Assembly (NCBI GenBank): GCA_016931415.1
Contig: JAFGEW010000075.1
Location: 1 to 46,377 of the forward strand
Direction of reading: 5' to 3'
Length of the DNA: 46,377 bases
Origin: Verrucomicrobiota bacterium
GTDB lineage: Bacteria; Auribacterota; JABMQX01; JAFGEW01
Positions 1 to 8,165 of this stretch are shown in pieces. Within the stretch, counting starts at the first letter, position 1; each line of letters opens with the position of its first letter. A program made the translations under genes and the position numbers. The notes under the pieces are model-generated. The model was not told where the DNA came from. It made no database searches and was given only the letters and a program-made list of their open reading frames with translations.

Positions 1-216
1 GGCACGATCAAGTGCCCCCAAGGACCGCCACACACGCCGTGAGCCAGGAAACGCCGAAGGTTCAGAAATGAGATGCGTCTGCCCTGAGAGAAGGGGGTGT
101 GGGTCTTGACGCTTCGTGATAGAAGATGGTGAACCTTGGCGCGCGTTTCGCGTCCAACGGTTCGTCGGAAAGCCTGTACAGCAGGCGCCACACTGGGAAA
201 GAGGACACGCCGCACG
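1..216. other. Left-edge stretch without a recognised gene
   Basis: No convincing coding sequence is seen before the GT2 gene. A short leftward reading frame covers part of it but has no family resemblance. The stretch may hold the upstream region of the GT2 gene. A TTGACG at 106-111 looks like a -35 box, but no good -10 follows at the usual distance, so no promoter is called. Confidence 0.4.
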
Positions 217-1716
217 GTGACTCAGTTCGACTACAGCACTCTCGGACCACCCGAGACGCACGGCCTGCTGCATACGCGGCCTGAGGAGAGCGCCTTCCGC
301 ACGATCACGCGCGGCCAAGTCGCCGTGCTGCTGCTCGCGATCGCCGCGTGCATCGCCTATGTCGTCGCCGGTGCATGGACGGCCGGTGCACTCGGCACGC
401 GCACGATCCGGCTGCTCGTGTTCATCAACTTCGTCTTCACCCTATTCTACATCATCCACTCGCTCTACAAACTGCTGCTCATCACCATGTCGGCGCGGTC
501 GGCGCGCGAGATGGTCGTGACCGAGGCCGAAGTCGCCGCGCTCGACGAGGCAACGCTACCCGTCTACACGATCCTCGTGCCGCTGTACCACGAGACCGAG
601 TCGCTCGCGAAGCTCACAAAGGCACTCGAGGAGCTCGACTACCCGGCCGACAAGCTCGACATCAAGCTCCTACTCGAGGAGGACGACGAGATGACGGTGA
701 GCTTCGCCGACACGCTCGACCTGCCCCGGCAGTTCGAGAGAATCATCGTCCCCCACTCGAAGCCCAAGACCAAGCCGAAGGCATGCAACCTCGGCCTTGC
801 CCGCGCGCGCGGCGAGTACCTTGTCATCTTCGACGCCGAGGACCGGCCCGAGCCCGACCAGCTCAAGAAAGCCGTCATCGGCTTCTCGCGCGTGCCCGGC
901 GATGTAATCTGCCTCCAGGCGAAGCTCAACTTCTACAACCGCAACCAGAACATCCTCACGCGGTGGTTCGCCACCGAGTACTCGACCTGGTTCGACCTCT
1001 ACCTGCCGGGGCTGGGCGAGATCGGCTCGCCGATCCCGCTCGGCGGCACGTCGAACCATTTCAAGACGAGCGTGCTGCGCGAGGTCTCCGGATGGGATCC
1101 CTACAACGTCACCGAGGACTGCGACTTGGGCGTGCGCCTCTACCGCCGCCGCTACAAGACCGTCATGCTCGACTCGACGACGTGGGAGGAAGCATGCAGC
1201 CGGCTCGGCTACTGGGTGCGACAGCGTTCGCGTTGGATCAAGGGCTACATCCAGACCTACCTGGTCCATATGCGCCGCCCGTTCCGGCTGCTGCGCCAGC
1301 TCGGACTCAGGAACTTCATCAATTTCCAGTTCGTCATCGGCGGCAACGTATTGCCGTTTCTGCTGAACCCGATCTACTGGCTGCTCGCCGCGCTGTGGTT
1401 CGGCACGCGCGTCGAGATTCTCACCGAGATCTTCCCCACGTCGATCTTCATCATGGGCGCCGTCTGCCTGTTCCTCGGCAACTTCTCGTTCATCTACATC
1501 GGCATGATCGGCGCCTACAAGCGGCGCTACTACGACCTGGTCAAGTACGGCCTCATCATCCTGCCGTACTGGGTGTTCATGAGCGTCGGTGCGTGGAAGG
1601 GCTTCATCCAACTCATGCGCAAGCCGCACTTCTGGGAGAAGACCAAGCATGGCCTCCACTTGCGCGCCGTGGGCGAAGAAGCCCCCGCCGCTCATCCAGC
1701 GGCCGTGCAGGAATGA
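217..1716 (+). CDS. Membrane glycosyltransferase, GT2 family (cellulose-synthase-like)
   Basis: Predicted processive-type inverting glycosyltransferase of the inner membrane. It would transfer sugar from a nucleotide donor to a growing glycan; the substrate is unknown. Two hydrophobic segments come first, then a cytosolic GT-A domain, then about three C-terminal membrane segments. The GT-A domain shows the DXD-like DAED (nt 832-843), TED (around nt 1111-1119) and the acceptor-site motif QRSRW (around nt 1221-1235). That order matches the family. The start is uncertain. GTG at 217 has a GAGGA about 12 nt upstream and gives MTQFDY. A TTG at 136 would add 27 arginine-rich residues. The gene converges on the leftward gene ending at 1725. 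No cyclic-di-GMP PilZ domain or BcsB-like partner is beside it, so a cellulose role is not implied. Family assignment is firm; the product is unknown. Confidence 0.85.
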   Translation: MTQFDYSTLGPPETHGLLHTRPEESAFRTITRGQVAVLLLAIAACIAYVVAGAWTAGALGTRTIRLLVFINFVFTLFYIIHSLYKLLLITMSARSAREMVVTEAEVAALDEATLPVYTILVPLYHETESLAKLTKALEELDYPADKLDIKLLLEEDDEMTVSFADTLDLPRQFERIIVPHSKPKTKPKACNLGLARARGEYLVIFDAEDRPEPDQLKKAVIGFSRVPGDVICLQAKLNFYNRNQNILTRWFATEYSTWFDLYLPGLGEIGSPIPLGGTSNHFKTSVLREVSGWDPYNVTEDCDLGVRLYRRRYKTVMLDSTTWEEACSRLGYWVRQRSRWIKGYIQTYLVHMRRPFRLLRQLGLRNFINFQFVIGGNVLPFLLNPIYWLLAALWFGTRVEILTEIFPTSIFIMGAVCLFLGNFSFIYIGMIGAYKRRYYDLVKYGLIILPYWVFMSVGAWKGFIQLMRKPHFWEKTKHGLHLRAVGEEAPAAHPAAVQE

Positions 1717-1724
1717 ACCGAGTG

Positions 1725-2160
1725 TCAGGCAGGGTCGCCGTCGAACACGTTCCTCTCGCCTCGCAGAGCAGATAGCTCGCCGAAGCTCAATCCCCCGCCG
1801 TCGTCTTGGCGATACGGCAGGAACTCGTCTATGGCCTCGCCTTCAGCATGCTCGAGACGAGCGCAGACAGCATCGGTCTTCTCGCCTGGAGCTGGTGGAA
1901 TGGTCCGGCCATCGAGGCAAACGCCACGCGCTCTGATCTCACCGTGTTCGGCCTGCTCGCGAAGCCCCCCCCCGGCCAGCATGTCGATCAAGTCCTGCGG
2001 GGGCGGATGCTCCTCGCCAGCGTAGGCACCGACATGGACGCTTGTGCCGTTGTGGTGCATCCAAGCACTGAACGCGTAGAACTCACCATGCTTTTTCGAT
2101 CAGCTCGACGGCAATCGACAGCACACGATTCAGCAACTCGTTGAGGTTGGGATGCGCCAC
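1725..2160 (-). pseudogene. Small conserved-looking gene broken by a frameshift
   Basis: A GTG at 2160 opens with MAHPNLNELLNRVLSIAVE and reaches a stop after about 24 codons. Removing one base from the run of five T (plus strand 2092-2096) joins it to a second frame. The joined product reads EKHGEFYAFSAWM, continues through GAYAGEEHPPPQDLIDML and LEHAEGEAIDEFLPYR, and ends at 1725, about 144 residues in all. The fit across the joint is natural, so this is one gene with a one-base insertion or a base-calling error in a homopolymer. A nine-C run at 1965-1973 is a second fragile spot. The product resembles small acidic proteins of unknown function; I do not recognise a catalytic motif. The start overlaps the end of the preceding leftward gene by 31 nt, suggesting translational coupling. 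Confidence 0.6.
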
Positions 2161-2402
2161 GGCTCACTCCGCTCGTACAAGCCCGTACCGCGCGACCACA
2201 GCAGGCTGCCACAGCGCGGACAGACATAGCCTACAGGATCGTGACCCCGAATCGGCGGATAGAGCGAGTTTCTCGTCGAGATCCTTTTACCCAAGCGGGT
2301 GAGGTTGGCGGGTGCATGGAGCATGGCGCGTGCCAAGCCCGCGGCGGGCCACACGTGATCCGCAACGTGAGACAGCTCTCCGCCGATCTGGGCTTGTGGC
2401 AT
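2130..2402 (-). CDS. Small protein with one CxxC knuckle, unknown function
   Basis: This 90-codon frame starts at ATG 2402 (MPQAQIGGELSHVADHVW) and contains YPPIRGHDPVGYVCPRCGS, a single zinc-knuckle-like CPRCG, followed by an aromatic/basic tail. Only one CxxC pair is present, so a bound metal would need dimerisation or another ligand. The residue mix reads more like protein than the alternative frames, but codon bias is weaker than in neighbouring genes and no clear ribosome-binding site is seen. It lies 73 nt after the lipoprotein gene and overlaps the start of the frameshifted gene, so the three may form one leftward transcript. It could also be the tail of a decayed larger gene. Confidence 0.4.
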   Translation of the reverse strand: MPQAQIGGELSHVADHVWPAAGLARAMLHAPANLTRLGKRISTRNSLYPPIRGHDPVGYVCPRCGSLLWSRGTGLYERSEPWRIPTSTSC

Positions 2403-2475
2403 CCATCGCGAAGGTGTCTGCTGCCGAATGAATCGGCAAAGCGTCCTGACGTGCGGGCGACAAGCGGCGGCGCGC

Positions 2476-2985
2476 TCACCGGCTGCGGCGAGCGACGAGG
2501 ATGCCCTCGCGCACCGCACCATCAACGCCGCGCCACTCGGCATACGTGAAGCGGCCGCAGTAACGCGTGCTGAACCGGTCGTGCAGGCGGATGCGCAGCG
2601 TGCGTCCGACGAAGCGGTCGGGCAACGGCGATGGATCGCGCGGACCTTTCGGGCTGCGGAAAATGAGGTAGAGCCGGTCGCCAGGCTCGATGCACCCGCC
2701 GGGTGACAGCACGTTGACGACGCGGAACTGCGCCCGGATGTTCGTCCCGCCCGGCTTGTTCGATTCCTGGAGCAGTTCGGCCAAGTCCTCGACACTGATC
2801 GCGCTGCGCAGGCCCGGGATAAGCTCGGACCGGTCCTCATAGACACCGACGAACTCGACACCTCTCGGACCCGTGTGCGCGGGGATAGCACGCGTGAAGC
2901 CAGAATAGGCCCCACACGACGAGAGCAAGAGACAGCATGCCCACAGCACACCCCAAACCGTGCAGGCCTTCAACGCAAAACGCAA
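2476..2985 (-). CDS. Predicted lipoprotein, unknown function
   Basis: With a TTG start at 2985 (GAGGAG eight nt upstream) the product begins MRFALKACTVWGVLW and has a hydrophobic core ending in the lipobox LLSSC. It would be lipidated by Lgt and cut by LspA, both encoded in this window. The mature part, about 145 residues, has FVGVYEDRSELIPGLRSA and PGDRLYLIFRSP, and appears mixed alpha/beta. No family is recognised. An alternative ATG at 3036, with GAGAGGA just upstream, would add an arginine-rich leader (RRRARRHR) before the same hydrophobic stretch. The gene is divergent from the C26 amidase gene, also a lipoprotein, so their promoters share the 3.04-3.13 kb gap. Confidence 0.65.
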   Translation of the reverse strand: MRFALKACTVWGVLWACCLLLSSCGAYSGFTRAIPAHTGPRGVEFVGVYEDRSELIPGLRSAISVEDLAELLQESNKPGGTNIRAQFRVVNVLSPGGCIEPGDRLYLIFRSPKGPRDPSPLPDRFVGRTLRIRLHDRFSTRYCGRFTYAEWRGVDGAVREGILVARRSR

Positions 2986-3133
2986 CGGGACAGCTCCTCG
3001 ATGTCTCCGGGCTCGCCTTCGATCGCAGCCGATCATCCGGTTCCTCTCGCCGGACGATTGCTCTCGCCACGATCCCACCAAAAAACGTACCATTGTTTCG
3101 CTCGATGACGCGGGTCTGTCAATAGGAGGAATC

Positions 3134-3955
3134 GTGGTTCGCAAGTTCTTCATCGCGTGCCTGCTGACGCTGGGCGTCACGTGCGGCTGTGGCTCGCCGG
3201 ACACGACCTCGACGGTCAACAAAAAGAACTCGGCGCCCGCGCCCCTGATCGGAGTGGCAGTTGCTGCCGATGGCGCGAAGTATGAGCGCTACTGCACAGC
3301 ACTCCGCGAAGCCGGCGGGCGTCCTATCCTGATCCCGCTGATCGAAGATCAGGCCGAGCTGGCGGCGTTCATCGCGCAGCTCGACGGCGTGCTCCTGCCC
3401 GGCGGCGCCGACATCCCCCCCGACATGTACGGCGAGGGGGCAGACCCGAGTTGCACGCTCATCGAGCGCACGCGGGCTGAGTATCTCGTTGAGATGGCCC
3501 GTATCGCCATGGACGGCGACACGGCCGTGCTCGGCATCTGCCTCGGCGCGCAGGTGATGAACGTCGCCCGCGGCGGCACGCTCATCCAGGACATCCCACG
3601 CGAGGTGCCCGACGCGCTCGTGCACCGTGGCGACAAGGCGATGCACGACGTCAACGTCGTCGAGGGCAGCCGCTTGCGCGCCATTACCGGCGCGGCCGTA
3701 CATGTGCCCTCGTCGCACCACCAAGCCGTTGAGGCTGTTGGCCATGGGCTTGTCGTTGCGGCGCGTTCGGCCGACGGCGTCATCGAGGCCATCGAACTGG
3801 CCGACCGGAGTCGGGTCGGCGACCGTTTCGTCGTGGGCGTGCAATGGCACCCCGAGCTCGCACTCGACCAGCCCGGGCAGCGCGCGCTCTTCAGAGCATT
3901 CGTCGAGGCATGTCGGAGGAACTCACCACAGAGCTCCACGGACAGCGCCGGTTGA
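3134..3955 (+). CDS. Lipoprotein-anchored C26-type amidase (glutamine amidotransferase fold)
   Basis: The GTG at 3134 follows AGGAGG with 5-nt spacing. The product (273 aa) opens VVRKFFIACLLTLGVTCGCG, a lipoprotein-like signal with lipobox GVTC. The rest is a class I glutamine amidotransferase-like domain of the peptidase C26 / gamma-glutamyl-GABA hydrolase family. The oxyanion region has LLPGGADIPPDMYG, the nucleophile elbow is GICLGAQ, and the triad His/Glu lies in GVQWHPE. SSHHQAVE is also typical. Family members such as PuuD cleave gamma-glutamyl bonds in the cytosol. Here the signal implies a periplasmic enzyme, perhaps acting on gamma-glutamyl compounds or peptidoglycan-derived peptides. 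Substrate is not predictable from sequence. Fold and catalytic residues are clear; export is inferred. Confidence 0.85.
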   Translation: MVRKFFIACLLTLGVTCGCGSPDTTSTVNKKNSAPAPLIGVAVAADGAKYERYCTALREAGGRPILIPLIEDQAELAAFIAQLDGVLLPGGADIPPDMYGEGADPSCTLIERTRAEYLVEMARIAMDGDTAVLGICLGAQVMNVARGGTLIQDIPREVPDALVHRGDKAMHDVNVVEGSRLRAITGAAVHVPSSHHQAVEAVGHGLVVAARSADGVIEAIELADRSRVGDRFVVGVQWHPELALDQPGQRALFRAFVEACRRNSPQSSTDSAG

Positions 3956-3998
3956 GACTGTCTGATCTGTGGGAGCTGTGCAACTCGGTGGTTCATTC

Positions 3999-4925
3999 AT
4001 GGAAACGACACATCACCTCGTCATCGAGAGAGAACAGGCGGGCGAGCGGCTCGACGTGCTCGTCGCCGGCGCCGTCCCGGAGCTATCGCGCTCGCAGGCC
4101 AAGCGCCTGATCGACGACGGCTTCATCCTCGTTGACGGCGAGGAAGCCAAGCCCGCAGCCAAGGTCCGCGCCGGCGACGAGATCGAAGTGACGATCCCGC
4201 CGCCCACAGCCGCCGAACTGGTCGCCGAGCCGATTCCGCTCGACGTGCTGTTCGAGGACGACTGGCTCATCGCCGTCAACAAGCCGCCGGGCATGGTCGT
4301 CCACCCTGCCGCGGGCAACTGGACCGGCACGCTCGTCAACGCGCTCCTGCACCATTGCCGCCGGCTCAGCGAGAGCGACGAGCCGATGCGGCCTGGCATC
4401 GTTCATCGCCTCGACAAGGACACCTCGGGTGTCATCGTCGCCGCCAAGGACACCGTGACGCACTGGAAGCTGGCCGAGCAATTCGCCGCGCGCGAGATCG
4501 AGAAGGAATACCGCGTGCTCGTCGGCGGCGTGCCGGCTCAGGCGCGCCTCATCGTCACCGCCAACATCGCCCGCCACCCGAGGGACCGCAAGCGCATGCA
4601 CGCCACCGACACCGGCGGCCGCAAGGCCGAGACCGTGCTCGAGCTGATCGAGGCCTTCGACGGCGCCGCCTATCTCCGTGCGTTGCCCAAGACAGGCCGC
4701 ACGCACCAGATCCGCGTCCACTGCGCCCATGTCCACCGTCCCGTGCTCGGCGACACCGTCTACGGCCGCGGCAAGGCCGAGAACCGGCTCGGGATCAAGG
4801 TCGCGCGCCAGATGCTCCATGCCCACCGCCTCGCCTTCATTCACCCGGCCACCGGTCGGCCCCTCGAACTCACTGCCCCGCTGCCGGTGGACTTTGAGGA
4901 GGTGCTGGCAGTCCTGCGCGGATAA
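3999..4925 (+). CDS. rluD: 23S rRNA pseudouridine synthase, RluD/RluA family
   Basis: The 308-aa product has an N-terminal S4 RNA-binding domain (RLDVLVAGAVPELSRSQAK) followed by the RluA-type catalytic domain with HRLDKDTSG; the Asp of HRLD is the family's nucleophile. TGRTHQIRVH and a C-terminal LHAHRLAF block are also characteristic. RluD makes pseudouridines in helix 69 of 23S rRNA; members of this family are hard to separate by sequence, so the target is probable rather than certain. ATG 3999 was chosen because METTHHLVIERE aligns with the usual start of the S4 domain; the ribosome-binding site is weak. It lies 43 nt after the amidase gene and upstream of rpsA. Confidence 0.9.
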   Translation: METTHHLVIEREQAGERLDVLVAGAVPELSRSQAKRLIDDGFILVDGEEAKPAAKVRAGDEIEVTIPPPTAAELVAEPIPLDVLFEDDWLIAVNKPPGMVVHPAAGNWTGTLVNALLHHCRRLSESDEPMRPGIVHRLDKDTSGVIVAAKDTVTHWKLAEQFAAREIEKEYRVLVGGVPAQARLIVTANIARHPRDRKRMHATDTGGRKAETVLELIEAFDGAAYLRALPKTGRTHQIRVHCAHVHRPVLGDTVYGRGKAENRLGIKVARQMLHAHRLAFIHPATGRPLELTAPLPVDFEEVLAVLRG

Positions 4926-5018
4926 GCCCTTCATAGAGAAGAAGTAACCGTTACGGTCCGGAGGCTCCGCATCTCTGCGAGGTCCCCTGTCGGCAAATCG
5001 CCTGCCCCGCCATTTTTC

Positions 5019-5047
5019 TTGCCGCATCTGGTGCGCTGTGCTATATA
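5019..5047 (+). promoter_or_regulatory. Sigma-70-type promoter for rpsA
   Basis: TTGCCG (5019-5024) and TATATA (5042-5047) are separated by 17 nt, with a TG one base before the -10 (extended -10). Transcription would begin near 5054, leaving a leader of about 30 nt. GGAGG at 5071-5075 lies nine nt before the rpsA ATG. Confidence 0.6.
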
Positions 5048-5084
5048 GGAGGACTTTTTTTTCAAGGATTGGAGGCACAACCAA

Positions 5085-7139
5085 ATGTCAAACGGAACGG
5101 GCGACAACGCCCACAACCAGCAACCGCAACCCGTCCCGCAAGCCCCGGCCCAGACTCAGGCGGAGGATTCGGGACCAACGCGCATCGAAGTACCGACCAA
5201 CATGTCGCGCGAGGAGCTCAGCAGCCTCTACGACGGTGCGGTCGCCGAAGTCAAAGAAGGCCGCCTGCTCAAAGGCCGGATCGCCCTCATCGGCCGCGAC
5301 GCAGTCATGGTCGACATCGGCTACAAGTCCGAGGGCATCATCCCAGCCGATGAGTTCGGCCCGGGACTCGACCAGGTCAGGGTGGGCGACGAGATCGACG
5401 TGCTGCTCGAGAAGCTCGAGGATAACGACGGGCTGGTCGCGCTGAGTAAGATCAAGGCCGAGCGCCAGATCCGCTGGGAAGAGACCATGCGCCGCTGCAA
5501 GGAGGGCGAGAAGGTCTCCGGCAAGATCGTGCGCAAGGTGCGTGGCGGCCTCATCGTCGACATCGGCATGGACGCGTTCCTGCCGGCGAGCCAAGTCGAC
5601 ATCAAGCACGTGGCCCACATCGAGGACTACATCGGCCAGACGCTCGAGTTCAAGCTCATCAAGATCAACCCGGAGCGCCGCAACGTGGTCGTGAGCCGTC
5701 GCGAGTTGCTCGAGGAGGAGCGCGCCCGCAACCGCGCCAAGCTGATCGAGGAAATCGAGGAAGGCCAGGTCCGCACCGGCATGGTGAAGAACATCACCGA
5801 CTTCGGCGCGTTCATCGACCTGTTCGGCCTCGACGGCCTCTTGCACATCACTGACATGAGCTGGGGCCGCGTCGGCCACCCAAGCGAGGTGCTCGAGATC
5901 GGCCAGATGGTGCGTGTCAAGGTGCTCCACTTCGACCGCGAGCGCCAGCGCATCGCGCTCGGTCTCAAGCAGCTCGAGCCCAACCCATGGGACAACATCG
6001 AAGAGAAGTACCCGGTCGGCTCGATCGTGCGCGGCCGGATCGTGAGCCTTCAGCCTTACGGCGCCTTCATCGAGCTCGCCAAGGGCGTCGAGGGCCTCAT
6101 CCATATCAGCGAGATGAGCTGGACGCGCCGCATCAGCCACCCGAGCGAAGTGCTCAGCGAGGGCGATATCGTCGAGGCCATGGTGCTCTCGATCAAGCCC
6201 GAGGAACAGAAGATCTCGCTCGGCATCAAGCAGACCGAGTTCAACCCGTGGACGATCGCCGAAGAGAAGTACCCGTCAGGCACGCGCGTCAAGGGCCGCG
6301 TGCGCAACGTGACCAGCTACGGCGCGTTTGTCGAGCTCGAGGAAGGCATCGACGGGCTGATCCACATCTCGGACCTCTCGTGGACGCGCAAGGTCAACCA
6401 CCCCTCCGAGATGCTCAAGAAGGGCGAGGAGATCGAGTGCGTCGTGCTCGGCGTCAACCCGGAAGAGAAGAAGATCACGCTCGGCCTCAAGCAGCTTGAA
6501 GCCGATCCGTGGGACGCCGTGGCGGGCGCGATGCGCATCGGCGACATCGTCGAGGGCACGGTGTCCAAGATCGCCGACTTCGGCGCGTTCGTCTCGCTGC
6601 CCAGCGGGATCGAGTGCCTTGTGCACAAGACCCAGATCTCAGACAAGCCGGTCGACAAGGTCGAGTCCGCCGTGAGCCGCGGCCAGCAGATCACGGCCAA
6701 GGTCGTGCGCATCGACACGCAGGAGCGCAAGATCGCACTCAGCATCCGCGAGTACCTGGCCGACATGCACTACGACGAGGTCCGCGCCGAAGGCCAGCCG
6801 GCCTCCCCCGTGCACGAGCGCCCGGTGAGGGCTCAGGATCTGCCCAGGCCAACGGCGCCAGGTTCTCTGGGCGAACACCTCGACGAGGCGCTCCTCGCCG
6901 CCGGGATCGGCTCATCGAGCCAACCGGTCGCTGAGGACCAAGCGGCCGAGGCACCCGAGACCGAGGTACCCGAAGCCGAGGCACCCCCGGCCGAACCGGC
7001 CGCCGAAGCCCCCGCCAAGAGCGAGGCGCCCGAAGCGGAGGAACCGGTGGCCGAGGAGCCCGCGGCTGAGGAGCCGGCGACTGAGGAGCTGGATGCTGAA
7101 CCGGCCAGCGAGGAGATAAAGTCCGACAATGCCTCGTAA
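5085..7139 (+). CDS. rpsA: 30S ribosomal protein S1
   Basis: The 684-aa protein has six S1 (OB-fold) repeats from about residue 55 to 560. The third to fifth carry the canonical pattern, for example FGAFIDLFGLDGLLHITDMS and YGAFVELEEGIDGLIHISDL. The first two are more diverged, as in bacterial S1 proteins, where they dock S1 on the 30S subunit; the others bind mRNA during initiation. After residue about 570 there is a linker and a tail of roughly 80 residues built of Ala/Glu/Pro repeats such as EEPAAEEPATEE. E. coli S1 is 557 aa, so the extension is large. The start is fixed by GGAGG at 5071 and a promoter at 5019. rpmB follows 35 nt downstream. Confidence 0.95.
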   Translation: MSNGTGDNAHNQQPQPVPQAPAQTQAEDSGPTRIEVPTNMSREELSSLYDGAVAEVKEGRLLKGRIALIGRDAVMVDIGYKSEGIIPADEFGPGLDQVRVGDEIDVLLEKLEDNDGLVALSKIKAERQIRWEETMRRCKEGEKVSGKIVRKVRGGLIVDIGMDAFLPASQVDIKHVAHIEDYIGQTLEFKLIKINPERRNVVVSRRELLEEERARNRAKLIEEIEEGQVRTGMVKNITDFGAFIDLFGLDGLLHITDMSWGRVGHPSEVLEIGQMVRVKVLHFDRERQRIALGLKQLEPNPWDNIEEKYPVGSIVRGRIVSLQPYGAFIELAKGVEGLIHISEMSWTRRISHPSEVLSEGDIVEAMVLSIKPEEQKISLGIKQTEFNPWTIAEEKYPSGTRVKGRVRNVTSYGAFVELEEGIDGLIHISDLSWTRKVNHPSEMLKKGEEIECVVLGVNPEEKKITLGLKQLEADPWDAVAGAMRIGDIVEGTVSKIADFGAFVSLPSGIECLVHKTQISDKPVDKVESAVSRGQQITAKVVRIDTQERKIALSIREYLADMHYDEVRAEGQPASPVHERPVRAQDLPRPTAPGSLGEHLDEALLAAGIGSSSQPVAEDQAAEAPETEVPEAEAPPAEPAAEAPAKSEAPEAEEPVAEEPAAEEPATEELDAEPASEEIKSDNAS

Positions 7140-7174
7140 GGCAGACGCAACACGGCACATCAGGAAAGAGAATC

Positions 7175-7405
7175 ATGTCGCGAATTTGTGAGATATGCGG
7201 CAAGCACCCGTCGGCGGGACGCAAGATCTGCCGCCGCGGTCTGGCCAAGAAGGACGGGGGCATCGGGCTCAAGACGACGGGCGTGACGCGCCGCCGCTTC
7301 CTGCCCAACATTCAGACCGTCAAGGTCAAGGACCCTAACGGTACTGTGCGCCACGCCAAGGTCTGCGCCCAGTGCATCAGCGCCGGAAAGATCGCCAAGG
7401 CGTAG
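7175..7405 (+). CDS. rpmB: 50S ribosomal protein L28, zinc-binding form
   Basis: The 76-aa product begins MSRICEICGKHPSAGRK and ends CAQCISAGKIAKA. The two CxxC pairs mark the C+ (zinc-ribbon) form of L28. The central RRRFLPNIQTVKV is the family core. AGGAAAGAG precedes the ATG at 7175. It probably shares a transcript with rpsA. Confidence 0.95.
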   Translation: MSRICEICGKHPSAGRKICRRGLAKKDGGIGLKTTGVTRRRFLPNIQTVKVKDPNGTVRHAKVCAQCISAGKIAKA

Positions 7406-7450
7406 GGACGCCGTCTGTGGCGCGATTCAGCAAGACGCGAACAGCGGATC

Positions 7451-7482
7451 TCAGCCCACCCCGCCAGGGCGGGGTGGGCTGA
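7451..7482. repeat. Perfect 15-bp palindrome abutting the HAD gene start
   Basis: Two perfectly complementary 15-nt arms (7451-7465 and 7468-7482) flank a 2-nt centre, an extremely GC-rich hairpin. There is no T run after it, so it is not a standard intrinsic terminator for rpmB. It ends 7 nt before the ATG of the HAD gene, and the only Shine-Dalgarno-like G run for that gene lies in its right arm. Confidence 0.8.
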
Positions 7483-7489
7483 CGCCGCG

Positions 7490-8137
7490 ATGGAGTTGCT
7501 GTTCGATCTTGACGGGACCCTGACCAATCCTGCCGCCGGGATCACCCGCTCCCTGGAACATGCGCTTGTCACGCTTGGACATGGCGTGTCGCCCGGCGAC
7601 GATCTGAAGAGGTTTATCGGACCGCCTCTTCGCGAAGCATTCGCCGAGCTGCTCTCGACAGACGACGAAGCCACACTCAGTCTCGCCATCCGGCACTATC
7701 GCGACCGGTACACCGAAGCAGGGATCTACGAGAATGACCTCTACCCGGACGTGCCGAGCGGACTCGCCTCACTTCGCGAGTTGGGCCACCGACTCTGGAT
7801 CGCCACCTCGAAACCGCAGGTCTATGCCCAGAGAATTGCCGAACACTTCGGCATCAGCCGGTGGTTTGAGAACGTGTACGGATCGGAGCTGTCCGGCAGG
7901 AATGCGGACAAGGCCGAGCTCATCGGCCACCTGCTCAAGACGGAGAAGCTTCGGCCCACGGACGCTTGGATGATCGGTGATCGGATCCACGACGTCGTCG
8001 GCGCTCAGCGGAACGGCGTGCGCACGATCGCGGTGCTGTGGGGATACGGATCCGAGGCGGAGCTCCGCGCTGCGCGGCCTGACGCGATGGTCCGTTCGAT
8101 GGCTGAATTGTGCAGGGAGATCAGAGGCAGGCACTGA
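7490..8137 (+). CDS. HAD-family phosphatase, phosphoglycolate-phosphatase-like
   Basis: The 215-aa product is a HAD hydrolase with an alpha-helical cap. Motif I is LFDLDGTLTN (nucleophile and acid/base Asp), motif II is IATSKP, and the motif III/IV region is MIGDRIHDVVGAQRNGVR. The layout matches Gph-like enzymes, which dephosphorylate phosphoglycolate or small phosphosugars; specificity is not readable. The start is forced because motif I begins four residues after Met. The usual ribosome-binding position is taken up by a perfect palindrome (7451-7482), so translation may be weak or regulated. The gene converges with recJ; the stop codons are about 28 nt apart. Confidence 0.85.
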   Translation: MELLFDLDGTLTNPAAGITRSLEHALVTLGHGVSPGDDLKRFIGPPLREAFAELLSTDDEATLSLAIRHYRDRYTEAGIYENDLYPDVPSGLASLRELGHRLWIATSKPQVYAQRIAEHFGISRWFENVYGSELSGRNADKAELIGHLLKTEKLRPTDAWMIGDRIHDVVGAQRNGVRTIAVLWGYGSEAELRAARPDAMVRSMAELCREIRGRH

Positions 8138-8165
8138 TTCCGTGGGACATAGTGACCGTCCCCGT

